A DNA stretch of 64,000 nucleotides from contig JAUHXK010000007.1 of the NCBI GenBank assembly GCA_030427405.1, positions 124,001-188,000 on the forward strand. Direction: 5' to 3'. The translations under genes and the position numbers were made by a program. The notes under the pieces were generated by a model that searched no databases, was not told where the DNA came from, and saw only the letters and a list, made by a program, of their open reading frames with translations. The DNA comes from Alphaproteobacteria bacterium. Lineage in GTDB: Bacteria > Pseudomonadota > Alphaproteobacteria > Rhodobacterales > Rhodobacteraceae. Each line of letters opens with the position of its first letter. The stretch's first letter is position 1. Shown in pieces: positions 44,160 to 52,863 of the stretch.

Positions 44160-45350
44160 ATGAGCGAGAGCTGGAATAAACGCACACAAGCCGTCCATGG
44201 CGGCATTCGTCGCAGTCAGTACAACGAGGTGAGCGAGTCCATTTTTCTGACGCAGGGCTTTGTCTATGACACCGCCGAACAGGCCGAGGCACGTTTCATC
44301 GAAACCGGCCCGGACGAGTTTATCTATGCCCGTTACGGCAACCCGACCGTTTCGATGTTCGAGCAGCGCATCGCCGCGCTGGAAGGGGCCGAGGACGCCT
44401 TTGCTACCGCGTCGGGCATGGCTGCGGTCAACGCCGCGCTCACCGCGATGCTGCAGGCCGGCGACCATGTTGTTTCGGCAAAAGCGCTGTTCGGGTCGTG
44501 CCTTTTCATTCTTGAGAATATCCTGACACGCTTTGGCGTCGAGGTGACATTTGTCGATGGAACCGATCTTGAGCAATGGCGCGCGGCGATCCGGCCCGAC
44601 ACCAAGGCAGTGTTCTTTGAATCCATGTCGAACCCGACGCTTGAGGTGATCGATATCTCGGCCGTGGCGGCGCTGGCGCATGCGGTCGGGGCAACGGTCA
44701 TTGTGGACAACGTGTTTTCGACCCCTGTGTTTTCCCGCGCGATCGAACAGGGGGCCGACGTCGTTGTCTATTCGGCGACCAAGCATATTGACGGGCAGGG
44801 CCGCGCCCTGGGCGGGGTGATCCTGGGCACACAGGATTTCATCCGCGGGACTGTCGAGCCCTATCTGAAACACACAGGCGGTGCGCTCAGCCCGTTCAAC
44901 GCGTGGATCATGCTCAAAGGGCTTGAGACGATGTCGCTGCGGGTCAACGCCCAGGCAGAGACGGCGCAGCAGGTCGCTGAGGCGCTTGAAGGGCACGAAG
45001 CCCTGGAGCGCACGCTGTATCCGGGGTTGGCGTCGCACGCGCAGAACGCATTGGTGCAAACCCAGCTGGGCGGCAAGGGCGGGACTGTCCTTTCGCTGGA
45101 TATCAAGGGCGGCAAGCGTGGGGCGTTCAGCTTTTTGAACGCGCTGACGATCCCGGTTATCTCGAACAATCTGGGTGACGCCAAATCCATCGCGACACAC
45201 CCGGCCACGACAACGCATCAACGTCTGAGTGACGAGCAGAAGGATACGTTGGGTATAACGCCGGGTCTGGTGCGCCTGTCCATTGGGCTGGAGGATGCGG
45301 GCGATCTTTTGTCGGATATCCGACAGGCCTTGGCCGTGTCGCAGGCCTAG
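44160..45350 (+). CDS. metZ: O-succinylhomoserine sulfhydrylase
   Basis: 396 residues from the ATG at 44160. PLP-binding Lys208 lies in YSATKHIDGQG; FIYARYGNPTVSMFE and SNPTLEVIDI match the Cys/Met-metabolism PLP family. The GQGRALGG segment after the Lys and the length fit MetZ rather than the longer MetY. It makes homocysteine from O-succinylhomoserine and sulfide. It has a SAM-II riboswitch in its leader and its own terminator at 45406-45433. Confidence 0.95.
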   Translation: MSESWNKRTQAVHGGIRRSQYNEVSESIFLTQGFVYDTAEQAEARFIETGPDEFIYARYGNPTVSMFEQRIAALEGAEDAFATASGMAAVNAALTAMLQAGDHVVSAKALFGSCLFILENILTRFGVEVTFVDGTDLEQWRAAIRPDTKAVFFESMSNPTLEVIDISAVAALAHAVGATVIVDNVFSTPVFSRAIEQGADVVVYSATKHIDGQGRALGGVILGTQDFIRGTVEPYLKHTGGALSPFNAWIMLKGLETMSLRVNAQAETAQQVAEALEGHEALERTLYPGLASHAQNALVQTQLGGKGGTVLSLDIKGGKRGAFSFLNALTIPVISNNLGDAKSIATHPATTTHQRLSDEQKDTLGITPGLVRLSIGLEDAGDLLSDIRQALAVSQA

Positions 45351-45405
45351 CGCAATTGCGATGCCCGCCGCAGCGGCGGCGGCAATCGTGACGCATTCGA
45401 AACGC

Positions 45406-45433
45406 AAGTGACGGTATCATGCCGTCACTTTTC
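45406..45433 (+). terminator. Intrinsic terminator of metZ
   Basis: AAGTGACGG (45406-45414) and CCGTCACTT (45422-45430) form a 9-bp perfect stem with a 7-base loop, followed by TTCC. It lies 55 bp past the metZ stop. Confidence 0.75.
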
Positions 45434-45437
45434 CAAT

Positions 45438-45456
45438 CGGGCGGATATACCGCCCG
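45438..45456. promoter_or_regulatory. Palindrome CGGGCGG-ATATA-CCGCCCG
   Basis: Two perfect 7-base half sites flank ATATA, 70 bp upstream of the folE2 ATG. The position suits an operator for folE2; it could also be a second hairpin after metZ. No known regulator is assigned. Confidence 0.45.
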
Positions 45457-45525
45457 AACAGGGGCAGGCTGGAAATAGTGATCCAGTGGGTTATATTCCG
45501 GTCTTCAACCAAGGAAACGCAGACG

Positions 45526-46629
45526 ATGAACGTTTTTCCGCGCGATATTGACGAAACTCCGGATAGCGAGGCGGCCGCCGCCGCCCTGAAAGTCCTGAGC
45601 AAGTGGGCAAAAACCGCGTCACCGGCCGAAATCAACCAACTTGATCCCGCATTGGCGCGATTGGTTCCGGAGATGATGACGGGGAACTATCCCGCTTTCT
45701 CGCGCGACTACTCCGAGGATTTCAAGGTCGATGAAGCCTATCGGGCGTCCTTGCCGGACCTGCAAAACGGCCCCTCCAGCCTGATCCGGGGCGCAAAACA
45801 GCAGATTCAGCATGTCGGGATTTCCAATTTCCGCCTGCCCATCCGGTTCCACCGCAAACATGGCAGCGACCTGACGCTTGAAACCTCGATCACGGGCACC
45901 GTAAGCCTTGAGGCGGAAAAGAAGGGCATCAACATGTCCCGGATCATGCGGTCCTTTTACAAACATGCCGAACGCACTTTCAGTTTCGAGGTCATGGAAG
46001 CCGCCCTAAGCGACTATATGACCGATCTGGACAGTTTTGATGCCCGTATCCAGATGCGGTTTTCCTATCCCGACCGGGTGAAAAGCCTGCGCTCGGACCT
46101 GGACGGGTATCAGTATTACGATTTTGCCCTCGAACTGGTCGAACAAGGCGGCGTGCGGCAAAAGATCATGCATCTGGACTATGTCTATTCGTCGACCTGC
46201 CCGTGCTCGCTGGAACTCAGCGAACATGCGCGGGCCACGCGCGGCCAGTTGGCGACCCCGCATTCCCAGCGATCCGTTGCGCGCATTTCGGTCGTGGTCG
46301 ACTGCGACACCGACTGCCTGTGGTTCGAAGACCTGATTGCGCTGTGCCGTCGCGCTGTGCCTACGGAAACCCAGGTGATGGTCAAGCGTGAGGACGAACA
46401 GGCCTTTGCCGAGCTGAACGCCGCAAACCCGATCTTTGTCGAAGATGCGGCCCGCCTTTTCTGCGCGGAACTTCTGGCGGATCATCATGTCGGTGACTTC
46501 CGCGTGGTTGCCAGCCATCAGGAAAGCCTGCACAGCCATGATGCGGTATCGGTTCTGACCGAAGGCCCTACCTTTGCGTCGGCCAGCCTTGATCCGCGCC
46601 TGTTCACGACCCTGTTTCATACCGGTTAA
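45526..46629 (+). CDS. folE2: GTP cyclohydrolase FolE2 (type IB)
   Basis: 367 residues from the ATG at 45526 with AAGGAA ten bases upstream. The N-terminal DIDETPDSEAA, VGISNFRLPIRF and the active-site YSSTCPCSLELSEHARA (Cys225, Cys227) identify the FolE2 family, which opens GTP to dihydroneopterin triphosphate and does not strictly need zinc. folB and folP occur later in this window, but far away. A 19-bp palindrome lies in its leader. Confidence 0.95.
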   Translation: MNVFPRDIDETPDSEAAAAALKVLSKWAKTASPAEINQLDPALARLVPEMMTGNYPAFSRDYSEDFKVDEAYRASLPDLQNGPSSLIRGAKQQIQHVGISNFRLPIRFHRKHGSDLTLETSITGTVSLEAEKKGINMSRIMRSFYKHAERTFSFEVMEAALSDYMTDLDSFDARIQMRFSYPDRVKSLRSDLDGYQYYDFALELVEQGGVRQKIMHLDYVYSSTCPCSLELSEHARATRGQLATPHSQRSVARISVVVDCDTDCLWFEDLIALCRRAVPTETQVMVKREDEQAFAELNAANPIFVEDAARLFCAELLADHHVGDFRVVASHQESLHSHDAVSVLTEGPTFASASLDPRLFTTLFHTG

Positions 46630-46686
46630 CTCCGAAAATTCTGCCTAAATCGCAAGCGGTTCCCGGATGCTCGGCGCCTTATCGCC

Positions 46687-46713
46687 GCACTGCAGCGAAA
46701 AATGCTGCGGTGC
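46687..46713. other. Hairpin with GCAGC/GCTGC arms in folE2-downstream gap
   Basis: GCACTGCAGC (46687-46696) pairs with GCTGCGGTGC (46704-46713) with one mismatch around GAAAAAT, in the 280-bp gap before the H1-like gene. CTGCAG and TGCTGC resemble PhaR-type binding repeats seen at phasin promoters, but this is a weak guess. The rest of the gap shows nothing I can name. Confidence 0.35.
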
Positions 46714-46909
46714 GCGATGATTTCCTGTATTCAGGGGGCGAATGCAGCAACGCCGCGCCCCCGCGCCTGAACGGGTGCGGCGCCCCGGAAGGAAGCCGAG
46801 CCGTGCAACGCCTTGGACTGCAATATTGTCAAACCCGCCCGAGTGATCGGAGCGGCCAGGGCGCTTCTCACGAAATTTTGGCTGCATCGAATTCACAGGA
46901 GAACATGTA

Positions 46910-47773
46910 ATGAACCCGATTTCGCAACCGCTGGAGCTGCAGGCCGCCATCTTTCGGATGGCAGGTTACACCATGGTCAGCCAAATGAAGGTAATGCAGA
47001 TCATGGCCCGCTCGGCCTTTGAATTGCCAATGGCACCGATTACCGCCCTGCATGCAAGCGCGGCAGTTCCGGCCAAGGCCCCCGAAAAGCGGCCCGCGCC
47101 AAAGCCTGTTGCCAGGAAAGTGGCGGCAAAACCCAAGGCAGCCGCCCCGGCGGCCAAACGGGCCAAGGCCGCAGCGCCCAAGGCCAAGGCGGCTCCGGCT
47201 GCCGCAAAGGTGGCGAAAAAGCCCGCCGCGCCGAAACCGGCGCCTGTAAAAGCTGTGGCAAAGCCTGCACCTGCCGCCAAACCCGCGGAAAAGCCCGCGC
47301 CGGTGGCCAAGGCGGTTGTGACGCCGAAACCCGCAGCCAAGGCACAGTCCAAGCCCACGCAGACCGCTGCGCCCAAATCGGCGGCGCCGAAAGCTGCGGC
47401 CGCCAAACCCGCCGCGCCGGTGGCAAAAACCACGCAGCCCAAGCCCGCCGTGACGGCCAAGGCGACAACCGCCTCCAAGCCGGCTGCGGCAGCAACGCAA
47501 ACAAAACCTGCGTCCACGACCGCCAAACCGGCACCCGCCACGCGGCGCGCGGCCCCGGCCAAACCGGCGGCGTCAAAGCCGGCACCCGCCAAGAAGGCCG
47601 CACCGGCCAAAGCGACACCGGCCAAGCCTGCAACCGCCACGACGGCGTCAACCAAGGCAGCCGCGGCACCGGCGGCTCAGGCCAAGGAAAAGGCCACGCC
47701 CGCCCCACGCCGCACCCGTGCGCCGTCCAAACCGCCGGCAATGCCCGCCGCGACGGCAAAAACCAAGGACTGA
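46910..47773 (+). CDS. Lys/Ala/Pro-rich histone H1-like or AlgP-like protein
   Basis: 287 residues. The first 50 (MNPISQPLELQAAIFRMAGYTMVSQMKVMQIMARSAFELP) are a helical, Met-rich head. The rest is low complexity, built from repeated AKPA/KPAA units and ending APRRTRAPSKPPAMPAATAKTKD. Such tails bind DNA in bacterial histone-H1/AlgP-like proteins; the head recalls phasins but no domain is certain. Repeat-driven length changes are likely between strains. RBS CAGGAG lies about eight bases upstream of 46910. Confidence 0.75.
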   Translation: MNPISQPLELQAAIFRMAGYTMVSQMKVMQIMARSAFELPMAPITALHASAAVPAKAPEKRPAPKPVARKVAAKPKAAAPAAKRAKAAAPKAKAAPAAAKVAKKPAAPKPAPVKAVAKPAPAAKPAEKPAPVAKAVVTPKPAAKAQSKPTQTAAPKSAAPKAAAAKPAAPVAKTTQPKPAVTAKATTASKPAAAATQTKPASTTAKPAPATRRAAPAKPAASKPAPAKKAAPAKATPAKPATATTASTKAAAAPAAQAKEKATPAPRRTRAPSKPPAMPAATAKTKD

Positions 47774-47825
47774 TCCGGGATCATCTGCTTGACACTGTCG
47801 CGCAGCCGCGCCAACGCTGCGCGTC

Positions 47826-49274
47826 ATGATGGATCTTCGCCCGGTCGGATATGTGATTGGTCTGCTGGTCGCCATTCTTGGGGCGACCATGCTGCTGCCT
47901 ATGTTCGCCGATATGATCGAGGGGCGAGGAGAGTGGCATGTCTTTCTGGAAAGCGCGATCCTGACGATTTTGACCGGAACCGTTCTGGCCATGAGCTGTT
48001 CCAACGGTGTGGGCGAGGGGCTGACAATTCGTCAGACCTTTCTGCTGACGACCGGCGTTTGGGTGGCGCTTCCGGTATTCGGAGCCATACCGTTCCTGTT
48101 CGGTGAAACCGAACTGCGGTTTGTCGACGCGTATTTCGAGGCGATGTCGGGGCTGACAACAACCGGATCCACTGTGATTTTGGGGCTCGATAACCTGCCG
48201 CGCGGCCTGCTGCTGTGGCGCGGCATCCTGCAATGGCTGGGCGGTATCGGCATCATTGTCGTGGCGATGGTTTTCCTGCCCGAATTGCGGGTTGGGGGGA
48301 TGCAGATCTTCCGTTCGGAAGGGTTCGAGACCATGGGGAAGATCCTGCCCCGCGCGCAAGAGATCGCGGGTCAGATTTCCCTGATCTATGTCTTCCTCAC
48401 TTTTGTCTGCGCCCTGGTTTATGCCGGTTTGGGCATGAGCTTTTTTGATGCGCTGGTTCACGCGCTGACGACCGTTTCGACCGGCGGGTTTTCCAACTAT
48501 GACGCGTCATTCGGGACGTTTTCGGGGCCTGCGGAATATGCCGCGTCGGTCTTTATGGTCCTGGCTGCGCTGCCATTCGTGCGCTACGTGCAATTTGTCA
48601 ACGGAACCACCAGTTCGCTATGGCGAGACAGCCAGATCCGCGTTTTCCTGGCGACGATTGCCGTTCTTGTCGTCATCATGTCCGTGTTTTTGACCTCGGT
48701 GTTTCCGCATCATTGGGAACAGGCCTTTCGGGAATCGCTGTTCAATATCACGTCGATCATTTCCGGAACGGGCTATGCCAGCGTTGACTATATGGGCTGG
48801 GGCAGCTTTCCGGTCATGCTGTTTTTTCTGATCGGGTTGATCGGGGGCTGCGCGGGGTCGACCGCCTGTTCGATCAAGATTTTCCGGTATCAGCTTCTTT
48901 TTGCGTCGATCAAGACGCAGATCCGGCGGATCCGTTCGCCCCATGGCGTGTTCATGCCGCAATATGACGGGCGCCCCATCGGGCGCGACGTCCTGACCTC
49001 GGTCATGAGCTTCTTCATGTTCTTCGTGGTGTCGCTGGGCGTGCTGTCCTGGGCGCTGGCGCTGACGGGCCTGGATTTCATCACCTCGGTCTCGGGGGCT
49101 GCGACTGCGCTGGCCAATATCGGCCCCGGGCTTGGGGATCAGATCGGGCCCGCAGGCAACTTTGCAGGCGTTGGCGATGCCGCGAAATGGCTGTTGACGA
49201 TCGGGATGCTGGTCGGGCGGCTGGAACTGCTGGCCGTATATGCGATCTTTACCGTTCAATTCTGGAGAAACTGA
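47826..49274 (+). CDS. trkH: Trk-type potassium uptake protein TrkH
   Basis: 482 residues with about ten hydrophobic helices. Four selectivity-filter loops are seen: SGLTTTGST near 98, TVSTGGFS near 218, ISGTGYAS near 316 and ANIGPGLG near 433. It is the membrane pore of the Trk system; TrkA is not adjacent. Its stop overlaps the start of the ThDP decarboxylase by TGATG, an unusual partner for a potassium channel. Confidence 0.94.
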   Translation: MMDLRPVGYVIGLLVAILGATMLLPMFADMIEGRGEWHVFLESAILTILTGTVLAMSCSNGVGEGLTIRQTFLLTTGVWVALPVFGAIPFLFGETELRFVDAYFEAMSGLTTTGSTVILGLDNLPRGLLLWRGILQWLGGIGIIVVAMVFLPELRVGGMQIFRSEGFETMGKILPRAQEIAGQISLIYVFLTFVCALVYAGLGMSFFDALVHALTTVSTGGFSNYDASFGTFSGPAEYAASVFMVLAALPFVRYVQFVNGTTSSLWRDSQIRVFLATIAVLVVIMSVFLTSVFPHHWEQAFRESLFNITSIISGTGYASVDYMGWGSFPVMLFFLIGLIGGCAGSTACSIKIFRYQLLFASIKTQIRRIRSPHGVFMPQYDGRPIGRDVLTSVMSFFMFFVVSLGVLSWALALTGLDFITSVSGAATALANIGPGLGDQIGPAGNFAGVGDAAKWLLTIGMLVGRLELLAVYAIFTVQFWRN

Positions 49275-50848
49275 TGAAAAGACCCCTCGGCGCGCAGATT
49301 TCGCACATGCTCAGGGATCGCGGCGTCGATGTGATTTTTGGTATCCCCGGCGTTCACAACCAGGAAATGTACCGTGGGATCGAGGAAGCGGGGATCACCC
49401 ATGTTCTGGCCCGGCATGAACAAGGGGCGGGGTTCATGGCCGACGGCTATGCCCGCGCGACCGGCAAGCCGGGCGTGGCTTATGTCATCACGGGGCCGGG
49501 GCTGTGCAATATCATGACACCGATGGGGCAGGCCTATTCCGACTCGGTTCCCATGCTTGTGCTGTCGTCCTGCCTGGACGAAACACAGGCCCGCCGGGGG
49601 CAGTTGCACCAGATGAAGGATCAGCGCGCCGCGGCTGAAACGGTGGCGGACTGGTCGTGCCAGGCCAACAGTGCTGCCGCAGCCTATGGGCTGGTCGAGC
49701 GCGCCTTTGAGGAATTTGCGCTGTCACGACCCCGGCCCAAGCATATCCAGGTACCCATTGCGCAGCTCGAAGCCGATGCCGAGCCCGCGCCCTTTCCCAA
49801 CCAGGATGGGCTGCGCACGCAATCGGCCGCTTTGGATGTCGCGCCTGTTCTGTCGCTGCTGAACATTTCCAAACGCCCGTTGTTCATTCTGGGCGGCGGT
49901 GCCCGGTCGAACCTGTGGCGGCAAATCCTTACCCAGCTGGGCGCGGCCTGCATCACCAGCTATGCGGGGCGGGGGGTGACTGGCGTCGGCTACCCATTGG
50001 ATTTCGGTGCGGTTCTGGCCCGGCCAGGCAGCGCGGACCTTGTCGCCTCGGCCGACCTGGTGGTGGCCATCGGAACCGAACTGGCCGAGGTTGACCTGTG
50101 GCGCAAGGCTCTTGGACCGGTGCCCAACCTGGTGCGCGTCGATCTGGACCCCGAAGTGCTGTCGGATCACCATCGCGCGGCTGTAAAGCTTCAGGCCGAT
50201 GCCGAGAGTTTTGCCCGTGCCCTGTGGGCCGCGACGCAAGAGGCAAAGCCCGCAACCGGCTGGCAGCCAGATGAGGTGGCCGCCGCGCGGGCGCGCTGGC
50301 GCGCCGAGGTCGATGCAGAACGACCGGGGATCGTGCCGGTCGCGGATGCGTTGCGCGCGGCGATGCCTGCGGACACCATGATCTATTCCGACATGACCCA
50401 GTTCGCCTATGCCGCGAAAGAGGTATGGGACATGGCCTATCCGCATCATTGGCATCATCCCACCGGGTTTGGAACGCTTGGATATGCACTGCCGGCGGCG
50501 ATCGGCGGCGCTGTTGCGCGGCGGGGAAAACCCACTGCGGTGATCGCCGGGGATTACGGGTTTCACTATACAATGCAAGAGCTGGGCGTGGCGGTCGAAC
50601 TGGGCCTGTCCCTGCCGATTATTGTCTGGGACAACGGCAAGCTGAAAGAGATCGAGGACAGCATGGTCGGCAGTCAAATCGCGCCAAATGCGGTGGTCGC
50701 GCGCAATCCTGATTTCTGCAAGCTGGCCGAGGCGTTCGGGGCGTTGTCGGCGGCACCGGAAACGCTTCAGCAGATGCAGCAGGCGGTGCGCGCCGCATTC
50801 GATGCGCCGGTGCCGACTTTGATCCATGTAACGCCGGACATCCTGTAA
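49274..50848 (+). CDS. Thiamine diphosphate-dependent decarboxylase, AruI-like
   Basis: 524 residues. The N-terminus FGIPGVHNQEMYRG, RHEQGAGFMADGYARATGKPGV (Glu49 activates ThDP) and ITGPGLCNIMTPMGQAYSDSVPMLV follow the 5-guanidino-2-oxopentanoate decarboxylase pattern; AGDYGFHYTMQELGVAVELGLSLPIIVWDNGKLKEI binds the cofactor diphosphate. It is in the acetolactate-synthase-like superfamily. The likely reaction is decarboxylation of 2-ketoarginine or a similar 2-oxo acid. Overlaps trkH. Confidence 0.8.
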   Translation: MKRPLGAQISHMLRDRGVDVIFGIPGVHNQEMYRGIEEAGITHVLARHEQGAGFMADGYARATGKPGVAYVITGPGLCNIMTPMGQAYSDSVPMLVLSSCLDETQARRGQLHQMKDQRAAAETVADWSCQANSAAAAYGLVERAFEEFALSRPRPKHIQVPIAQLEADAEPAPFPNQDGLRTQSAALDVAPVLSLLNISKRPLFILGGGARSNLWRQILTQLGAACITSYAGRGVTGVGYPLDFGAVLARPGSADLVASADLVVAIGTELAEVDLWRKALGPVPNLVRVDLDPEVLSDHHRAAVKLQADAESFARALWAATQEAKPATGWQPDEVAAARARWRAEVDAERPGIVPVADALRAAMPADTMIYSDMTQFAYAAKEVWDMAYPHHWHHPTGFGTLGYALPAAIGGAVARRGKPTAVIAGDYGFHYTMQELGVAVELGLSLPIIVWDNGKLKEIEDSMVGSQIAPNAVVARNPDFCKLAEAFGALSAAPETLQQMQQAVRAAFDAPVPTLIHVTPDIL

Positions 50849-50918
50849 CCGGCGCTGAAAGAAAAACAGGCGCCGCGTGTGCCGCAGCGCCTGTTGTCCT
50901 AACTTTGTCCGTGCCGGA

Positions 50919-52658
50919 TCAGTCCCAGCACTGCACAAGCACGGTCATCCCTGCGGCCCGGCGGTTCAATTCGTTGGGCGAAACCTGCGCATGTTCCTGC
51001 GCTTGCTGTCCGGTTGCACCGGCTTTGCCGAGGACCGCGTTCAGGGTTTCCGCCCCGGCGGCCAGGCTGACCGAGCCGGGCAGGGTGCGGCCCTCGGCCT
51101 GTGTGGGCAGCAGCATGCCGACAACATGCCCGGCATCGTCAAATACCGGCCCGCCCGCATCGCCCGGCTGCGCTGTCAGCGCCAGACGATTGACACCGTC
51201 TTCGCCGTTCAACCCCCGGATATCAGCAATTTGCCCATAGGTCAGGGTGGGGGCGCCCAAAACGCCCTCGTAGGAATATCCCGCGACGGCGACTTCGGAT
51301 TTGATGCGGGGCTGCGCGGTGCTGAACTCGGCCACATTGATCGGGGCAAGCGACCCGCTTGGGCGCAGGACGGCAATGCCCAAATCGGTATCCGCCCAGG
51401 CGACCTGAAGCTCGCGATTGCCTTCCAGCGTGACCCGGGTGCAACCGTCGGTGGCTTCGGCCACTGTCAGAACCGTGCCGCTGGTGTCGGCAAAGAAACC
51501 GGATCGCGACAGGCGCGGTTTGCGAATCTGCAGACCCGACACAAGGTCGACCCGCTGCTCGGCATCCGCACCGGCGCGCGCGTCCAGCACGCCGCCAGTG
51601 ACGGCAAAGCTGGACTTCATCGCGGCCAGAACCCGTTCGCGGCGGGCCTCGTCCCCTTCGGGCCAAACCAGGGTAAAGCCCTTGATCTGCCCGTCTTTCA
51701 GCGCGGCCTGGCTGTAGGACACGATCCCGTTGCCGCGCGCCTCGATCGTGAAGCGGTCCTTGCCCAGCTCGCGTGGACCGTCAAGCGGGATGATTTCCAG
51801 TGATTGCATGACCTCGTAAAGCGCACGCAATGTGTCCCTGGTGCCTTCTTGGCTGATCAACAACGCCTGCGCCCCCAGATCGGTGCTGCTGCTGAAATGC
51901 GCAAATGGTGCCTCGTGGCGGTCAAACCCGACAAGGGCCAGGGGCAAGTCCATGGTGATCCCGGCATCGGCATCGGAATAGCTTTCCATCCCGGCACTGA
52001 TCAGCGGGGCGTTAAAGTCGTCCATCAACGCCTTGCGCTGAAGGGTTGTCAGCACGCCGGTGGCTTCATAGCCTTGGAACCGCTGCCAATCTGCCATCGA
52101 ACGCCGGGTGCCCTGACCAAAGGCGCCGTCAATGGTCGACTGATAGAATCCGGCGGCCTTGAGCGCCGTTTGCAGGTCTTTCCGTTCCTGCGCGGTCAAC
52201 AGACGCTCTGCTTGCAGGGCTTGCGACCGGGTTTCCTCTGCCGGTTGTGGCGTCAGACCGGCCACGGGCTGTTCAGCGTTCTGGTCCGGCTGCACCGGCG
52301 CCGTCACCACACCGCGGTCAAGGATATTTGCCCCAACCGGCCAGAATTGCTGCGCCAGAGAGCTGGAGAACGCGATATAGCTGTCGGACGGGATTTGCCG
52401 TTCGGCGCGATAGACACGCAGAACCTGTTCCGCATCCGAACGCAGATACGGGCCGATCACGATCGCGTACCAACCGCTGTTCAGACGAAACCCGTTCACG
52501 TCGGGCAGCGTATTGGCATAGGCCTGGGCCCTTTCCTGCGCCTCGCGCAGCGAGGGCTGGGCCTCGATCTGGACCCAGACCCCGTCATCCTGCTGCGCGA
52601 AAGCGGCGCGGATGCCAAGGAAAAGTAAGAATGGAATTGCCGTTATCAATCGTGTCAT
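50919..52658 (-). CDS. SPOR and peptidoglycan-binding protein with inactive trypsin-like domain
   Basis: 579 residues. Signal peptide (about 1-21), SPOR-like part (about 27-95, WVQIEAQPSLREAQERAQAY...GWYAIVIGPY), peptidoglycan-binding helical bundle (about 152-210, LQTALKAAGFYQSTIDGAFGQGTRRSM), a middle domain and a C-terminal trypsin-like fold. In the last part the usual NAHV is TVAEATDGC (398-406) so His is gone, Asp425 stays (DLGIAVL), and GNSGGP has become GDAGGP with Ala501 for Ser. It is predicted to bind rather than cleave. Divergent from glyQ. Confidence 0.82.
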   Translation of the reverse strand: MTRLITAIPFLLFLGIRAAFAQQDDGVWVQIEAQPSLREAQERAQAYANTLPDVNGFRLNSGWYAIVIGPYLRSDAEQVLRVYRAERQIPSDSYIAFSSSLAQQFWPVGANILDRGVVTAPVQPDQNAEQPVAGLTPQPAEETRSQALQAERLLTAQERKDLQTALKAAGFYQSTIDGAFGQGTRRSMADWQRFQGYEATGVLTTLQRKALMDDFNAPLISAGMESYSDADAGITMDLPLALVGFDRHEAPFAHFSSSTDLGAQALLISQEGTRDTLRALYEVMQSLEIIPLDGPRELGKDRFTIEARGNGIVSYSQAALKDGQIKGFTLVWPEGDEARRERVLAAMKSSFAVTGGVLDARAGADAEQRVDLVSGLQIRKPRLSRSGFFADTSGTVLTVAEATDGCTRVTLEGNRELQVAWADTDLGIAVLRPSGSLAPINVAEFSTAQPRIKSEVAVAGYSYEGVLGAPTLTYGQIADIRGLNGEDGVNRLALTAQPGDAGGPVFDDAGHVVGMLLPTQAEGRTLPGSVSLAAGAETLNAVLGKAGATGQQAQEHAQVSPNELNRRAAGMTVLVQCWD

Positions 52659-52786
52659 TTTCTGCCCGTCTTCCGGAATACAAATCTTTGCCGCAGATTA
52701 CGCGAAACACCCTGCCGATTGCCATGGTTCAGAAACGGGGAATTTCCTGTGTGGCAGCACAGCGACAGCGCGGGCAAACTGGCCCG

Positions 52787-52815
52787 TTGACGCCCCGTGG
52801 CCCCTTGCATAGGAA
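52787..52815 (+). promoter_or_regulatory. Promoter candidate for glyQ
   Basis: TTGACG at 52787-52792 has a good -35 form, and an AT-richer stretch (GCATAGGAAA) starts about 15-17 bp downstream, 50 bp before the glyQ ATG. The -10 is weak. Confidence 0.35.
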
Positions 52816-52863
52816 AGGGAAAACCCAACGAAACCGGGCGCGCAGACGCCCAAAGGGAATGTC

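Noticed and set aside
46784..46800. CCGGAAGGAAGC, similar to the tip of bacterial SRP RNA
   Set aside because: The conserved GGTCAGG partner strand and closing stem are missing, and the flanks fold into unrelated hairpins.
47040..47773. Tandem DNA repeat or CRISPR-like array in the Ala/Lys/Pro-rich gene
   Set aside because: The repeats are short, imperfect and in-frame codon repeats of a low-complexity protein, with no spacers.
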